A stretch of 64,000 nt of DNA from Euleptes europaea (GCF_029931775.1 NC_079312.1:12035821-12099820), one strand, 5' to 3'; shown: positions 10,648 to 21,429, counted from the stretch's first letter. Translations and numbers: made by a program. The notes: generated by a model not told the origin, from the sequence alone.

Positions 10648-11022
10648 CCAATGAAGTTAATGGGCAGTAGATTCAGGATGAATGAAAGGAAATACTTCTT
10701 TACACAGCGAGTGATTAAAATGTGGAATTTGCTGCCAGAGGATGTAGTGATGGCTACAGGCATATATGGCTTTTAAAGGGGAATAGACAGATTCATGGAG
10801 GAGAGGTCTGTCAGTGGCTACTAGTCATAGTGACTAAAGGGAATCTCAGAGGCAGTCAGCCTCTGAATAGCAGTTCCAGGAGGCAACATCAAGGAAGGCC
10901 TCAGCCTCTATGCCCTGTTTGTTGGACCTCCAATAGAACCGGCCGGCCACTTTGTGAGACGGGATGCTGGACTAGATGGACCCCTGGTCTTATCCAGCAG
11001 GACTCTTCTGGTGTTCTTATGG
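10648..11022 (+). mobile_element. CR1 LINE 3' end
   Basis: TGGGCAGTAGATTCAGGATG, GGAATTTGCTGCCAGAGGAT and the 3' UTR to CCAGCAGGACTCTTCTGGTG TTCTTATG. Same subfamily as 5866-6478. Confidence 0.85.
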
Positions 11023-11105
11023 TTTCTCCAGAGCAATAAATATGCTCTTTCTCTCATTTTCAGATTTCATTTCACCTAAAAAAAAAACACCTTACAAGAT
11101 ATTCT

Positions 11106-11333
11106 CTAGCATAGTGGTTAAAAGCGGCAGACTCTTATCTGGAGAACCAAGTGTGTTTGCCTGCTCCTCCACATGAAGCCTGCTGGGTGACCTTGGGCCA
11201 GTCACAGTTCTCTCAGAACTCTCATCCCAGGTGGAGGCAGGCAATGGCAAACCACCTCTGAAATGTCTCTTGCTTTGAAAATCCTACTCGGTCACTATAA
11301 CTCAGCTGTGACTTGAGGGTACACAAACTTAGA
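11106..11333 (+). mobile_element. Chimeric SINE: MIR-like head, 5S-SINE-type tail
   Basis: The head AGCATAGTGGTTAAAAGCGG to GTGACCTTGGGCCAGTCACA is MIR-like. From about 11232 it becomes AGGCAGGCAATGGCAAACCA CCTCTG and CAGCTGTGACTTGAGGG, the tail of the 5S-derived SINE family. Confidence 0.6.
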
Positions 11334-11381
11334 AGAACTCTCAGCTGGGGTGCTTTTGGGTGTGTGGGGGAAAGATAGTAT

Positions 11382-11622
11382 CTGTGGTGTAGTGGTTAAG
11401 AGCAGTGGACTCTAATCTGGAGAATTGGGTGTGATTCCCCACTCCTCATATGAAGCCTGCTGGGAGACTTTGGGCTAGTTTCAGTTCTCTCAGAGCTCTC
11501 TCAGCCTCACTTACCTCACAAGGTGTCTGTTGTGGGGAGGGGAAGGGAAGACGATTGTAAGCTGTGTTGAGACTCCTTAAAGGTAGATAAAAGTGGGGTA
11601 GATAAACCAACTCTTCTTCTCT
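11382..11622 (+). mobile_element. MIR-like SINE abutting the gene 1 finger exon
   Basis: TGTGGTGTAGTGGTTAAGAG head and CAAGGTGTCTGTTGTGGGGA body, ending in CCAACTCTTCTTCT. Its pyrimidine-rich 3' end runs straight into the polypyrimidine tract and AG (11639-11640) of the finger exon. Confidence 0.85.
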
Positions 11623-11640
11623 CTCTCTCTGTTCTAGCAG

Positions 11641-13757
11641 GTGACGGGTGGGACAGTGAGACTGAAAGAGCTTCGTTTGACGTTCCATTGGAAAGAATCA
11701 AGCCTCGAGACATGGCAGACAACTTTGGGAACTTGGAGGGACCAAGGTGGGAGGAGAGGAGCCAAATTGATAAGAGAAAGAACAAGCCTGTCCTTTGCCA
11801 GAGTGGCAATCTGGGCGAAATATGTAAAGGAAAAAGAAGGCACGTGTGCAATATGTGTGGAAAAGCTTTTACCCAAAAATCAAACTTAAATAGGCACCAG
11901 AGGACCCACACAGGAGAAAAGAAGTACCAGTGTTTTAAATGTGGGAAAAGTTTTAACTGGGAAACAAGCTTTATCAGACACCAGAGTTTCCATACTGGGG
12001 AGAAGCCTTATCTGTGCACAGATTGTGGGAAGAGCTTTAGCAGGAGTGCAAACCTTATGATCCATCAGCGAATTCACACAGGGGAGAAACCGCATTGCTG
12101 TGTAGACTGCGGGCAGAGCTTTAGCCAGATCTCCAATCTCGTCAGGCACCAGAGGATTCACACGGGAGAGAAGCCTTACAAATGCCTAGAGTGTGGGAAG
12201 AGATTCACGCAGAAATCAAACCTTATCAAACATCAGAGTGTCCATTTGAGCGACAAGCCATACAGACGGTCAGCTTGTGTGAAGCAATTCAATCAGAGGT
12301 TGAACCTCAGTAAACTTGAGAGAATCCAAGCAGGAGAAAACCCGTGTACATGTTTTAAGTGTGGGAAAATCTTTTCTCGGAGAGGCAATCTTCTCCGGCA
12401 CCAGAGCATCCACACAAAAGATAAACCTCATAAATGCACAGAATGTGGGAAACGGTTCAACCAGAGGACAAACCTTAATGCACATCAGAGAATCCACACA
12501 GGAGAGAAACCTTATAAATGTCCAGATTGTGGGAAAAGCTTCAGGTGGAGAGCGCATCTCATCATACACAAGAGGTTGCACACAGGAGAGAAGCCACACA
12601 GATGTGCAGAATGTGGGCAGAGCTTCAGTCAGAGATCCAACCTTGTCAGACACCATAGAATCCACACGGGAGAAAAGCCGTATAACTGCTCTGACTGTGG
12701 GAAAAGCTTCGGTCAGAAATCCAACCTCATTAAACACCAGAGGATTCACACAGAGGAGAACATATTCAATCAAATGCCAAATCATATTAGATGCGAGAGA
12801 GTCCTCCCAGGAGAAAATCCATTCCCATGTTTCAGGTGTGGTAAAATATTCTCCCGAAGGGGGAACCTACTTAGACATCAGAGCATCCACACCAGAGAGA
12901 AGCCACACAAATGCTCAGATTGTGGGAAAAGATTCAATCAAAGAACTAACCTCATTAGCCACCAGAGAATCCACACGGGGGAGAAACCTTTCAAATGCTC
13001 TGACTGTGGGAAGAGCTTTCGTCAGAGTCCGCACCTTATTAAACATCAAAAGGTACATACAGAAGGGAAGACATCTCATACAATTTCAGATGATGGGGAA
13101 GAACTCCATGAGGAATCAATTCATAGTAGACACGAGGGAATCAATACAGGAGAGGACCCTTACGAATGTCTCACGTGTGGTAAAATCTTTCACTGGCAAT
13201 CAAACTTTATCAGGCATCAGAAAATCCATGTTGGTGAGGAGCCTCATAAATGCTCCACCTGTGGGGAAAAGTTCAATCGGAGAAAAAACCTCATTGCTCA
13301 CCAGAAAGTCCACATGAGAGAGAAGCCTTTTAAATGTTCAGACTGTGGGCTGAGCTTTGCATGGGAAGCACACCTGGTCATCCATCAAAGAATCCACACA
13401 GGAGAGAAACCCCATAAATGCACTGAATGTGGGCAGAGCTTCAGTCAGAGATCCAACCTTATCCGACACCAGCGAATCCACACAGGCGAGAAGCCCTACA
13501 AATGCTTGGACTGTGGCCAGAGTTTCAGTCAGAGAACACACCTTGTGGTACACCAGAGAATCCATACAGGGGAGAAGCCGCATATATGCTCCGAGTGTGG
13601 CCAAGGTTTCAGTCAAAGAGCACACCTCATTGTACACCAGAGAATCCACACAGGGGAGAAGCCACACAAGTGCACAGACTGTGGGCAAGGTTTCTGCCAG
13701 AGATCAAACCTTATCAGACATCAGAGGACCCATACCTGTGAGGAGAAGAAAGAATAG
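11641..13757 (+). CDS. Gene 1, C2H2 zinc-finger exon (20 intact fingers)
   Basis: Terminal coding exon from acceptor TCTAGCAG|GTGAC (phase 1) to TAG 13755-13757. A spacer (GDGWDSETERASFDVPLERI and on) precedes 23 finger positions of 28 residues; positions 6, 12 and 16 are degenerate and 20 keep C-x2-C-x12-H-x3-H with TGEKP-type linkers. The first finger is CNMCGKAFTQKSNLNRHQ and the last is CTDCGQGFCQRSNLIRHQ. The array is expected to bind a long DNA site. Degenerate positions recur at six-finger spacing and are followed by near-identical KIFSRRGNLLRHQSIH and KRFNQRTNL fingers, which shows block duplication. The exon has no internal stop. With exons at 5079 and 9039 the frame joins to about 1002 aa. 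Confidence 0.93.
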
Positions 13758-14597
13758 AGATGCCGATGCTACAGAAAAACTTCCTTTTGGAGCTCGCAGT
13801 GTCTCAGCCAAAGATACACAGTGCAAAAAGGAAAATGTTTGTATTGCAGGGAAAACTTAAGTTCAAATTTTGGTTCTTTTCCATGTACAAACCTTTTGAA
13901 TCCATGGGCCAAGTAAGACATTTCAGTAAAAATGCAGGTCATGCCACCTAGCAAGAAAAGTGAATGGGTCAGTGTTGAGTGTGCCCTGGGGGGATTAATT
14001 CTAATGCAGCAGTTTCATATGGAGTCACCCTTTGACATTCCTTTGCTGAAGAATGGTGCCATTTGGTCGGCAGCAAAGGATCCTGTGAGCCTGCAGTGTT
14101 CTCCCACAGGTTTCTGAACATTGCCATTTTTAATGACCAGTTGTGTATGTCACTGACCTAACATTCCGTGAAGGGAGAATCTTGGGTGAAACTGATGCAT
14201 TAAGAATTTATCAGGAAGCTTGATGCCATCCAATTTGGGCTCATTTGTGATTTTGCGTTCCTCTGTGCTCCAGGGGTTAATTTTCTTCACAAAAGCAGCA
14301 AAACCAGATTATCGAAAGACAACACGGGGGCTTCTGGTGTGCAGAAGGATATGACTTAGTACATTAACCAAGACAAAGGAAAACTAAAAAGTCTTAAGCA
14401 AAACTGAGCGTGCTCCAGGAGGAGTGAAATGTTAAGAGCAGCTAACTTAAGGGGGGGAAAGCAAGGAGGGAAGAGCAGCTTGCATGTGAAATGTAGACCT
14501 ACATGATCCTGGAGGAGAACATTTGGAGGGGTGGTTAACAAATTTCCTCCTTCCCACAATTCTGGTAGGACATATTTCAGGCAAGGACATAAGCAAC

Positions 14598-14970
14598 AAT
14601 AAAGACGTGTTAGTTTAGATGCCGCAAGAATCCTATTTAGATTTTAAATGGTGACCTCTCTGGAATCTGAGCAGTAGGCTACATCTTGACACATACCTAA
14701 CTCTGCCCCTTGGAGTTCTACATGGTGACCGATGACAATTTGTGGTGGGTCAGTTCAGGGACACTTGTCAGTCACTCCATCTCAAGTGGGAAACCTTTGG
14801 AAAGCTCCCAAAGAACTGCATTCCCTGAAACACAGTGTTTAAAACCCAGGGAAAGGGAGACAACAATCCAGTAACCACACAATGGACAGAAATGGGGAAC
14901 TCGCCTCTCACATTGATGTGGGTACCCATTTTTGAAGCTTCTTGAATGTATTATGCTATATCTGAATAAA
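14598..14970 (+). terminator. Candidate polyadenylation signals of gene 1
   Basis: AATAAA occurs at 14598-14603 and 14965-14970, 0.84 and 1.2 kb after the stop. The sequence between stop and signals (13758-14970) has no repeat I recognise, consistent with a 3' UTR. Which signal is used cannot be told. Confidence 0.5.
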
Positions 14971-15368
14971 CTCTTCAAACAGTCCTTTTTTTTAAAAATG
15001 CAGTTGAGTCCAGTGGAAACTTGTCTTGTGACTTTGTGCCACATTTAAACATTGTGGTTTCTCTCTCCCCCTCCTCCAGCTTTGTGTTGATGTGTGTTTT
15101 AATCTTGGAAAGAAATATCTTCTTCAACAGTTTCTCCTGTAAGTAAAATGCATAAAAATATCATATTTTCCACCATTCATGTTATCGGATTTTATACTGC
15201 AAATGGAGGTATGTTTGTTTGAATGATTGGTGCTTCTAAGGCGTAGAGGTGGTAAGTGGTGTTTAATGAAACCAATTAAATGATCACTGTATGGGTATTA
15301 ATGAGGCATTTGCTCTCTTTTTTCCCCACAGTCGTAAAATTATAGCTGGCTTCTGGAAAGCCCCACAT
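14971..15368. other. Spacer, nothing recognised
   Basis: No gene or repeat family that I can support. Confidence 0.35.
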
Positions 15369-15529
15369 AACATAAAGCTGCCTTACACAGAGTCAGACCC
15401 TTGTCCATCAAGGTCAATATTGTCTACTCAGACTGGAAGCAGCTCTCCAGGTCTCAGGCATAGGCCTTTCACATCACCCATTGCCTGGTCCTTTTTTAAG
15501 AGGAATGCCAAGCAGAAGCGCTACCACTA
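15369..15529 (-). mobile_element. tRNA-derived SINE
   Basis: Plus strand CATAAAGCTGCCTTACACAG, GTCTACTCAGACTGGAAGCA, CTTTCACATCACCCATTGCC; the tRNA-like head ends at about 15529. Confidence 0.8.
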
Positions 15530-15633
15530 AGCCACCGCCTGGAAGCAATTCTCTGGACATCCTTCCCTGACCCAGCTCTGGATCTCCAGGAGCAGGATGG
15601 CCAGGAACTGCTCAAGGATCAGACTCTTGGTAT
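15530..15633 (-). pseudogene. Antisense fragment of a SCAN exon
   Basis: On the minus strand one frame reads [20 protein letters not shown] followed by [13 protein letters not shown]. This is the central SCAN segment (compare [19 protein letters not shown] in gene 2). It is about 34 codons, open, and truncated on both sides where tRNA SINE heads begin. No matching finger exon lies on the minus strand nearby, so it is a stranded relic, nearest in wording to gene 2 (PESCFQAVA). Confidence 0.8.
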
Positions 15634-15642
15634 ACTTATCCT

Positions 15643-15727
15643 TTCAACTGGAGGTGCTGGGGATTGAACCTGGGACCTCATACATGCTGAGCAGATGCTC
15701 TACCATTGAGCCACAGCCCCTCCCCTA
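15643..15727 (-). mobile_element. tRNA-derived SINE, head only
   Basis: Plus strand CTGGGGATTGAACCTGGGAC (B-box) to ATTGAGCCACAGCCCCTCCC. The 3' part of this SINE is replaced by the SCAN fragment. Confidence 0.8.
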
Positions 15728-15829
15728 AGTGGACATGTGAAGAAATAGCATGTCTTGACTTGCCCCCACCCCATCCTGCAGCAACCAATATTTAGAGGTA
15801 TATATATGTATTTAGAAAATGTATATATT

Positions 15830-16100
15830 CCTCTCCAGAGACCTGATGAAAGCAGCTCACAAATAAAAAAATAACAGGCCCTTGAAGCAGCCTAAAATTC
15901 TCTCTGTGCATTGTAAAATACTATCCATAGAATGGTCTTCAGGTCAGAAGAAGACCATGAAACACAGATAAGGATAAGATCGAACCCCCTTAGTAAAAGC
16001 CTGTGTTTGAAAAGAAAGGCCTGGTGCCTAAAGGAAAGTAATATATGCCCCAGAAAAGTGTCAGGAGGGGGTGTATTCCAAAAATCAGGTGTCACCACTG
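15830..16100 (+). mobile_element. L2-like LINE scrap
   Basis: AAAGCAGCTCACAAATAAAA, AAAGGCCTGGTGCCTAAAGG and a GGTGTATTCCAAAAATCAGG block typical of squamate L2 tails; also related to 1137-1698. Confidence 0.45.
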
Positions 16101-16165
16101 AAAACACCCCGTTAAGTTCCTTTTAACATCATGGCTAGTAACCATTAATAGACCCTGGTTTTTGT

Positions 16166-16275
16166 TTTGTTTTGCTGTCAAGTCACAGCAATCCCGTAGG
16201 GTTTTCAAGGCAAGAGACCTTCAGAGGTGGTTTGTCATTGCCTGCCTCCATATCATGACCCTGGTATTCCTTGTC
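16166..16275 (-). mobile_element. 5S-rRNA-derived SINE, tail part
   Basis: GCTGTCAAGTCACAGCAATC and TTTTCAAGGCAAGAGACCTT CAGAGGTGG match the intact family member at 22787-22990. The 5S-like head is lost. Confidence 0.7.
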
Positions 16276-16539
16276 ACAATGAATTCTCAAAGATGATTTT
16301 TGCTTTAGGGGAAGAAGTATCTGCCCTGAGTCTACTGCCCATCAATATCACTGAGTGACCATCCCAAATTCTATGACTTTAAAACTACAGCTCATGCAGA
16401 ATACAGTTATTTATTACCAAAGCATTTCTTAGGTCTTCTGACCCCTGCAAAGATTTGAACTGTGGCTGCTGAATCACAGGCTTTTCTTGGGGGTTGCCCC
16501 AACCCTGCTGAAAAGCCCCCCCCCCAGGTGACCCAACGG

Positions 16540-16800
16540 AAAAATCGTGAAGATTCATGAGGATCCATGTTGGAACTATGTTTTTGTACCGTGGCAACAC
16601 CACAAAGCGGTGGGTCAGTGATTTTTGTGGTGCAAACTGTGGTTATGGGCAAGATATGTTATTTGATCATGAATTTGGGGTGACCCCAAAGCAAAACTAC
16701 TGAGGGAAGATCCATGAGATCTATGCTTTGGAACTACGTTTTTGCACCATGGCAATGCTGGGAAGTGGTATATGTGTGGTCTTTGTGGTACTGCCTATAG
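16540..16800. repeat. Imperfect direct repeat, about 155 bp apart
   Basis: AGATTCATGAGGATCCATGT TGGAACTATGTTTTTG near 16550 recurs as AGATCCATGAGATCTATGCT TTGGAACTACGTTTTTG near 16707. Family unknown. Confidence 0.5.
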
Positions 16801-17379
16801 ACTAATACATGAGCTACAATCTGATGGTGGTTTTATTTTGTTTCAGTATAAAAATCATATATACATAAGGATCCATTTAAATAATCTAGATCCAACTTTA
16901 ACCCAGTCCCCACATTCCTCAAGGTCTCCTCATTTACATGAAGGGGAGAGAAATACAGAATCTTTCTTGCCCTCTCTTGGAAAACCTTTCAGACCCTTTA
17001 ACATGTGAATGCCTGGAAAAGTGTAGTTTGCAGCTGGAGAACAAAATGCCACAACAAACCCTGAAGATTAGGGCTGAAAAGGTTTCCCCAACTACTCCTG
17101 CAGTGCCTCTTTCTCTCTCCCCATGGCTGGAGGGGGGAATCTGGCTTTTGCCTATCTGCAGGAGATGTGAGTTGAGAATTGTATAGTGGGCAAGAGTAGG
17201 GGATAGAAGAGAAAACACGTGTGAACGGAGGGGAAAAAAGGTGGCCAGAGGGACTGCATACATAATATTGGTGATGAGGATGGGATTCTGAGCTGGTAGA
17301 CAGCCCGGCTCATCTCTGCTGAAATCACTGCAGTAGCTGGTAGGCAGCCTGGCTAACCTTTCTGAATCTCCACAAAAGG

Positions 17380-17995
17380 GAGACGCAATGCAACTTGCTA
17401 TGGCTAGTCAGGGCCACATCGAGGAATTCAACACGGTCACTCCAGAGAGGTGGGAGAGCTACGCGACACAGCTCACTTTCTACCTGCAAGCGAACAAGAT
17501 CACAGATGCTGATCTGAAACGAGCGACCTTCCTCATGTGTGTGGGGCAGACACATTCGAGCTGGCCCAGGTCCTTCTGTCCCCCGCCACGCTGGAAGAGA
17601 CGCCCTATGACAACATCGTGGAGGCCCCGAGGAACCATTTTGCACTGCAACCGTGGGAGCTTGCCAGGCAGCACGCGTTCTACCAGCGAAACCAAGGCCC
17701 AGACAAGTCCGCTGCAATGTTCATTGCAGCCCTGCGAAAGGCCGCCCGCTGCTGCAACTTCACCAACCTTGACACCATGCTCCAGGATCAGCTAGTCTGC
17801 ATCCTCTAAAACAAGAAGGTACAGAGATGCCTGTTCACAAGTGAAGCCGTCACCTTCAACTCAGCTCTGGAAGAAGCCCTGGCGGTGGAAGTGGCTGACG
17901 AGATCGGTGAAGGAATTCCAGTCTTTCAGTTCAAGCAAATCTGGAACCTACTCATCGCAAGATTGCAACAAGGAGAGCTTAACAGGAAACTGACC
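17380..17995 (+). mobile_element. Ty3/Gypsy-type gag fossil
   Basis: Fragment of an LTR retrotransposon gag region, recognised by MASQGHIEEFNTVTPERWES, FYLQANKITDADLKRATFL and AAMFIAALRKAARCCNF. No pol, no zinc knuckle and no flanking LTRs are visible. It is broken, with a few breaks, and looks old. Family is by wording only; a Mag-like clade is possible. Confidence 0.65.
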
Positions 17996-18009
17996 CCCTT
18001 TGAGGCAAT

Positions 18010-18292
18010 GATTGTTTATTAGATTAATTATGTATCGATCATGAATTACATGCTATGTGTACTTATCTGGGGTTCTACTCAAAGTTATGTAAGAAAATGG
18101 AAGCAGGCACTCGGGTATATGAGGTATATGACTATGTTTGGACATTTATCTTGTGTTCTGGCCTATCTTTTTCCATTAGACTAAGCTTAAGGGAAAATGC
18201 CATTAAGATGCTACTTCAATGGCTTCTTATGCCTGCACTCTTGGCCAGAACATATAATGTGATTAGTAATCACTGTTGGCACTGTAGAGCAT
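18010..18292 (+). mobile_element. L1-type LINE ORF2 C-terminal fragment
   Basis: The frame reads NAIKMLLQWLLMPALLARTY and NVISNHCWHCRA, which matches the end region of L1 ORF2 (a W-x2-TP...LA...CWRC pattern). Cut on the right by the SINE that follows. Confidence 0.6.
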
Positions 18293-18578
18293 GATGTAGT
18301 GGTTAAGAATGGTGGTTTGGAGCGATGGGTTCTAATCTGGAGAACCGGGTTTGATTCCCCACTCCTCCACATGAGCAGTGGATGCTAATCAGGTGAACTG
18401 GGTTGGTTTCCCCACTCCTACACATGAAGCCAGCTGGGTGACCTTGGGCAAATCACAGTTCTCTCTGAACTTGCTCAGCCGCACCTACCTCATAAGGTGT
18501 CTGTTGTGTAAGCTGGTTTGATTATTCCTTAAGTGGTAAAGAAAGTCGGCATATAAAAACCAACTCTTCTTCTTCCAA
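18293..18578 (+). mobile_element. MIR-like SINE, long form
   Basis: GATGTAGTGGTTAAGAATGG head, two CCCCACTCCT(C/A)CACATGA blocks, GGTGTCTGTTGTGTAAGCTG, and the CCAACTCTTCTTCTTCC end. Confidence 0.85.
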
Positions 18579-18711
18579 CTACTACTGTCTCTTTTTCAGC
18601 ATCTCTCCAGCTGGTCTCTCCTGCAGTGGGGCCCTTCTAGGAAGTTGCCCCACCCAGCCCCAAAAGAGCAAAGAAACTTCTCTTCCAGGTTCCCAAATGC
18701 TTTGGTTTTAC

Positions 18712-18925
18712 CGTTGCCAACCTCCAGGTGAGGAGTAGAGATCTCTTGGAATTGCAACTGATTTCCAGACTACAGAGATCAGTTCCCCTGGAGAAAAAGG
18801 CTGCTTTGGAGGGTGGACTAAGATGATATTTTACTCCACTGTGGTCCCTTTCCTCCCGAAACCCCCCCCCAGAATCCACCCCCCAAATATCTGGAATTTG
18901 CCAACTTGGAGTTGCCAACTCAACA
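18712..18925 (+). mobile_element. Short nonautonomous repeat, GGTTGCCAAC-ended family
   Basis: Starts GTTGCCAACCTCCAGGTGAG and ends TTGGAGTTGCCAACTC, with the family core GATCTC...TACAACTGAT / GAGATCAGTTCACCTGGAGA. The inverted ends suggest a MITE; superfamily not determined. Confidence 0.7.
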
Positions 18926-19284
18926 TTAGAGCAATTGAGTATTGGATGTTGGTGGCCATAATGTTAGCACGAAAATGGAACGTACCATTGAATTCTCACC
19001 TGAATTATTATTTCTGAACCTAAGAATTTATTTTATTATATCTATTTACAACCTTTATATCCTGCCTTTCTGCCCAACAACGTGGCTCAAGAAGAGCCCT
19101 GCTGAATCGCACCCAAGGGTTCGTGGTACCCAGCACCCTGATTTTGACAGTGGTCAACCAAAAGAGTCTGGGAAGCACACAAAACAAAGCATGAAGATGA
19201 TTGACTCCCTCTATTCTTCATCCCCAGCATCTTGAGATCTGAGGTAGCCTGCATTTGATCAGGGGGATTCCATTTATCATACAT

Positions 19285-19400
19285 TGTCTGTCTGTTTTTA
19301 ACCCATCCTTCCTTTGAAGAACTCAAGGCAACATACAGGGTTCTGCTCTGCTCCCTTTTGTCCTCACAACAACCCTGTGAGGTAGGTTAGGCACATGTTT
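19285..19400 (-). mobile_element. MIR-like SINE tail
   Basis: TGTCCTCACAACAACCCTGT GAGGTAGGTTAGGC; head lost. Confidence 0.6.
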
Positions 19401-19563
19401 GTCATCAGATTCTTAGGGCCCTCCCAGTTAAAGGCAGGACATAAATCTTTTACACAAAACAACATTATCTTCCAATTCTTTGTAACCACCTTTGGGCCCA
19501 CTTGCCATCATCTTTTCCCTTGTTTTCTGGATTCATTTTCACTTTTTGAGTTTCCCTTCTGTC

Positions 19564-19772
19564 TAGGGTTGCCAACCTTCAGGTAGTAGCTGGAGATCTC
19601 CTGCTATTACAACTGATCTCCAGCTGATAGAGATCGGTTCACCTGGAGAAAGTGGCCGCCTCGGCAATTGGACTCTATGGCATTGAAGTCCCTCCCCTCC
19701 CAAACCCCACCCCCCTAAGGCTCAACCCCAAAAACCTCCCGCCAGTGGCAAAGAGGGGCCTGACGACCCTAC
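19564..19772 (+). mobile_element. GGTTGCCAAC-ended repeat, near full length
   Basis: CTAGGGTTGCCAACCTTCAG to GGGGCCTGACGACCCTAC, with the complete core (CTGGAGATCTCCTGCTATTA, ATTGGACTCTATGGCATTGA). Confidence 0.85.
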
Positions 19773-19832
19773 TTCTGTCCGAGGAGGCACTCTACCATTG
19801 AATGTGTACCATAAGGATTAACAAAGGACTCA

Positions 19833-20215
19833 CACAATCACCCAACTGGACCAGAGAGGCATAGGGGGAACCAAACAGAAAAGCAGAAGAATGAATCTGT
19901 TCCCAGTCCAGATGGCCATTTTTACAAAATCACAGACCTTGAAAGATCATGCAAAGGGATGGGAAATAATCTCTGCCCAGTTTGTGGGGAAAGCTTCACT
20001 CAGAAATTGACCCAGAGAATCCACACAAGAGAGAAGCTGTACACATGTTAGCACTGTGAGAAAAGCTTCAGTCGGAACCGCAATTTTTGAGCCACTCCCT
20101 AATCTATTCAGAACAGAAAGCTTCCAGCTGATCATACTGCAGGATAAGCTACAGGCAGAAATCGAGACTTCAAAGCCATCGGCAAATCCATCTGGAAGAG
20201 ATTCTGCATGAATAT
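19833..20215 (+). pseudogene. Decayed C2H2 zinc-finger exon
   Basis: One frame gives TGPERHRGNQTEKQKNESV, like the pre-finger spacer of gene 1, then NLCPVCGESFTQKLTQRIH (finger 1, three residues short), a TREKLYTC linker, HCEKSFSRNRNF (finger 2, cut, with stops before and after) and CRISYRQKSRLQSHRQIH (finger 3, lacking its second Cys spacing). Host-gene relic of a third or fourth finger exon of the cluster, about 6 kb downstream of gene 1. Confidence 0.75.
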
Positions 20216-20529
20216 TTTGTTTAAAAAGCTCACATTCTCAACAATTGGATTCATGCAGTAGAGAGATGACAGAATGATGTTCCTAAAACTTCTGAAAGTG
20301 GTGGCATTTTTAATTTTAAAAAAATCCAAATTAAAGTTCCAAAAATGACACACGTGCAATCTTTTTTGTTGTTTGGTCGGTAAATTAGGTGCAACAAAAA
20401 TACCACAAAATATTTCCACTGAATTCTTTATCAGGCTGGGTATTCAGAACACGCACAGAAATGGGTGGGGAAGAGAAAGCTGTTTCAAGGCAAGATGGCT
20501 ATATCTGTAGTTTGGAATCGGTAGCTCTC

Positions 20530-20750
20530 TAAAATGAGGCACATTGCAGACCTGTTTGGTTTAGATGGTGTTGGGTGCAAATCTGGTCTCAAGAGGCACC
20601 AAAGGGAAACAAAACAAAAGGCTATTCAGCCTTTGAGACAGAAGAGTCAGTTTTCTGAACAAGTCATTGCACTGGATGGAAGAAACAGGTCCAGATCAGT
20701 AACTCTCGCAGAGAAGCAACAGGTAGCCGCCTCTGAGGGTGGTTAATTAT
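20530..20750 (+). other. Possible further zinc-finger spacer relic
   Basis: Open for about 70 codons, with CKSGLKRHQRETKQ recalling half a finger. No complete finger, so weak. Confidence 0.2.
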
Positions 20751-20766
20751 GCTGTGCCTTTACCCA

Positions 20767-20870
20767 GCCTTCCAGAGTGGTGTAGTGATTAGAATCTGGG
20801 CGACCCAGATTCGAATCCCTGCTCTGCCATGGAAGCTTGCTGGGCGGCCTTGGGCAAGTCAGCTTCCCAG
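20767..20870 (+). mobile_element. MIR-like SINE head
   Basis: CCAGAGTGGTGTAGTGATTA and AGATTCGAATCCCTGCTCTG. Confidence 0.7.
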
Positions 20871-21336
20871 AAGAGGTGAGAGGGATGCCCCCAACATCAC
20901 CATCCAGGAAACCTGATCTCTGTAGTCTGGACTCCAGTTATAATTCCGGGAGAACTCCAGTCCCCAACTGGACTGGAGTTAAGGCCACAGAAAAAATTCT
21001 TGAATTTATGTTGTTCATGTTTTGTTGTTAAAAGCAATCTGCATATATACATTTTTTTTGTTATTTCAGACCCAGTGAGGTTTCTGTGTGGCTTTCAACA
21101 CAGTGTTTATGAATATATGTTGCGTTTTGGATTTCCCCAAAATAACAGCATTATTATATTATATAACATTGTTTCCTCTTCCAGTTGTTATATTTCACAG
21201 CATATTATTTTTGAAGCCACGGCGCTGCCATGTGATATGGTCCCGACTGGAGGTTGGCAACCCTGGTCCGAAGCAAAACACAACCCTGCAGGATTGTGGC
21301 CTCTTAAAAGGAAGAGTTGTCAGGAGAAAGGAAAGG

Positions 21337-21375
21337 AAATGTTTGCATGGGGTGGGGTGGGGTGGGGTGGGGTAA
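21337..21375. repeat. GTGGG tandem tract
   Basis: Six or so GGGGT units upstream of the gene 2 5' exon; G-quadruplex-capable. Confidence 0.7.
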
Positions 21376-21429
21376 GGGGGTTCCCTCGCTGGAGGCTTTC
21401 CCTTGGGGAAGGCAATGCAAGCCTCCTTC

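Noticed and set aside
12270-13700. Long open frames antisense or out of frame to the finger exon of gene 1
   Set aside because: Mirror images of the repeated finger codons; they track the 84-bp period and carry no domain of their own.
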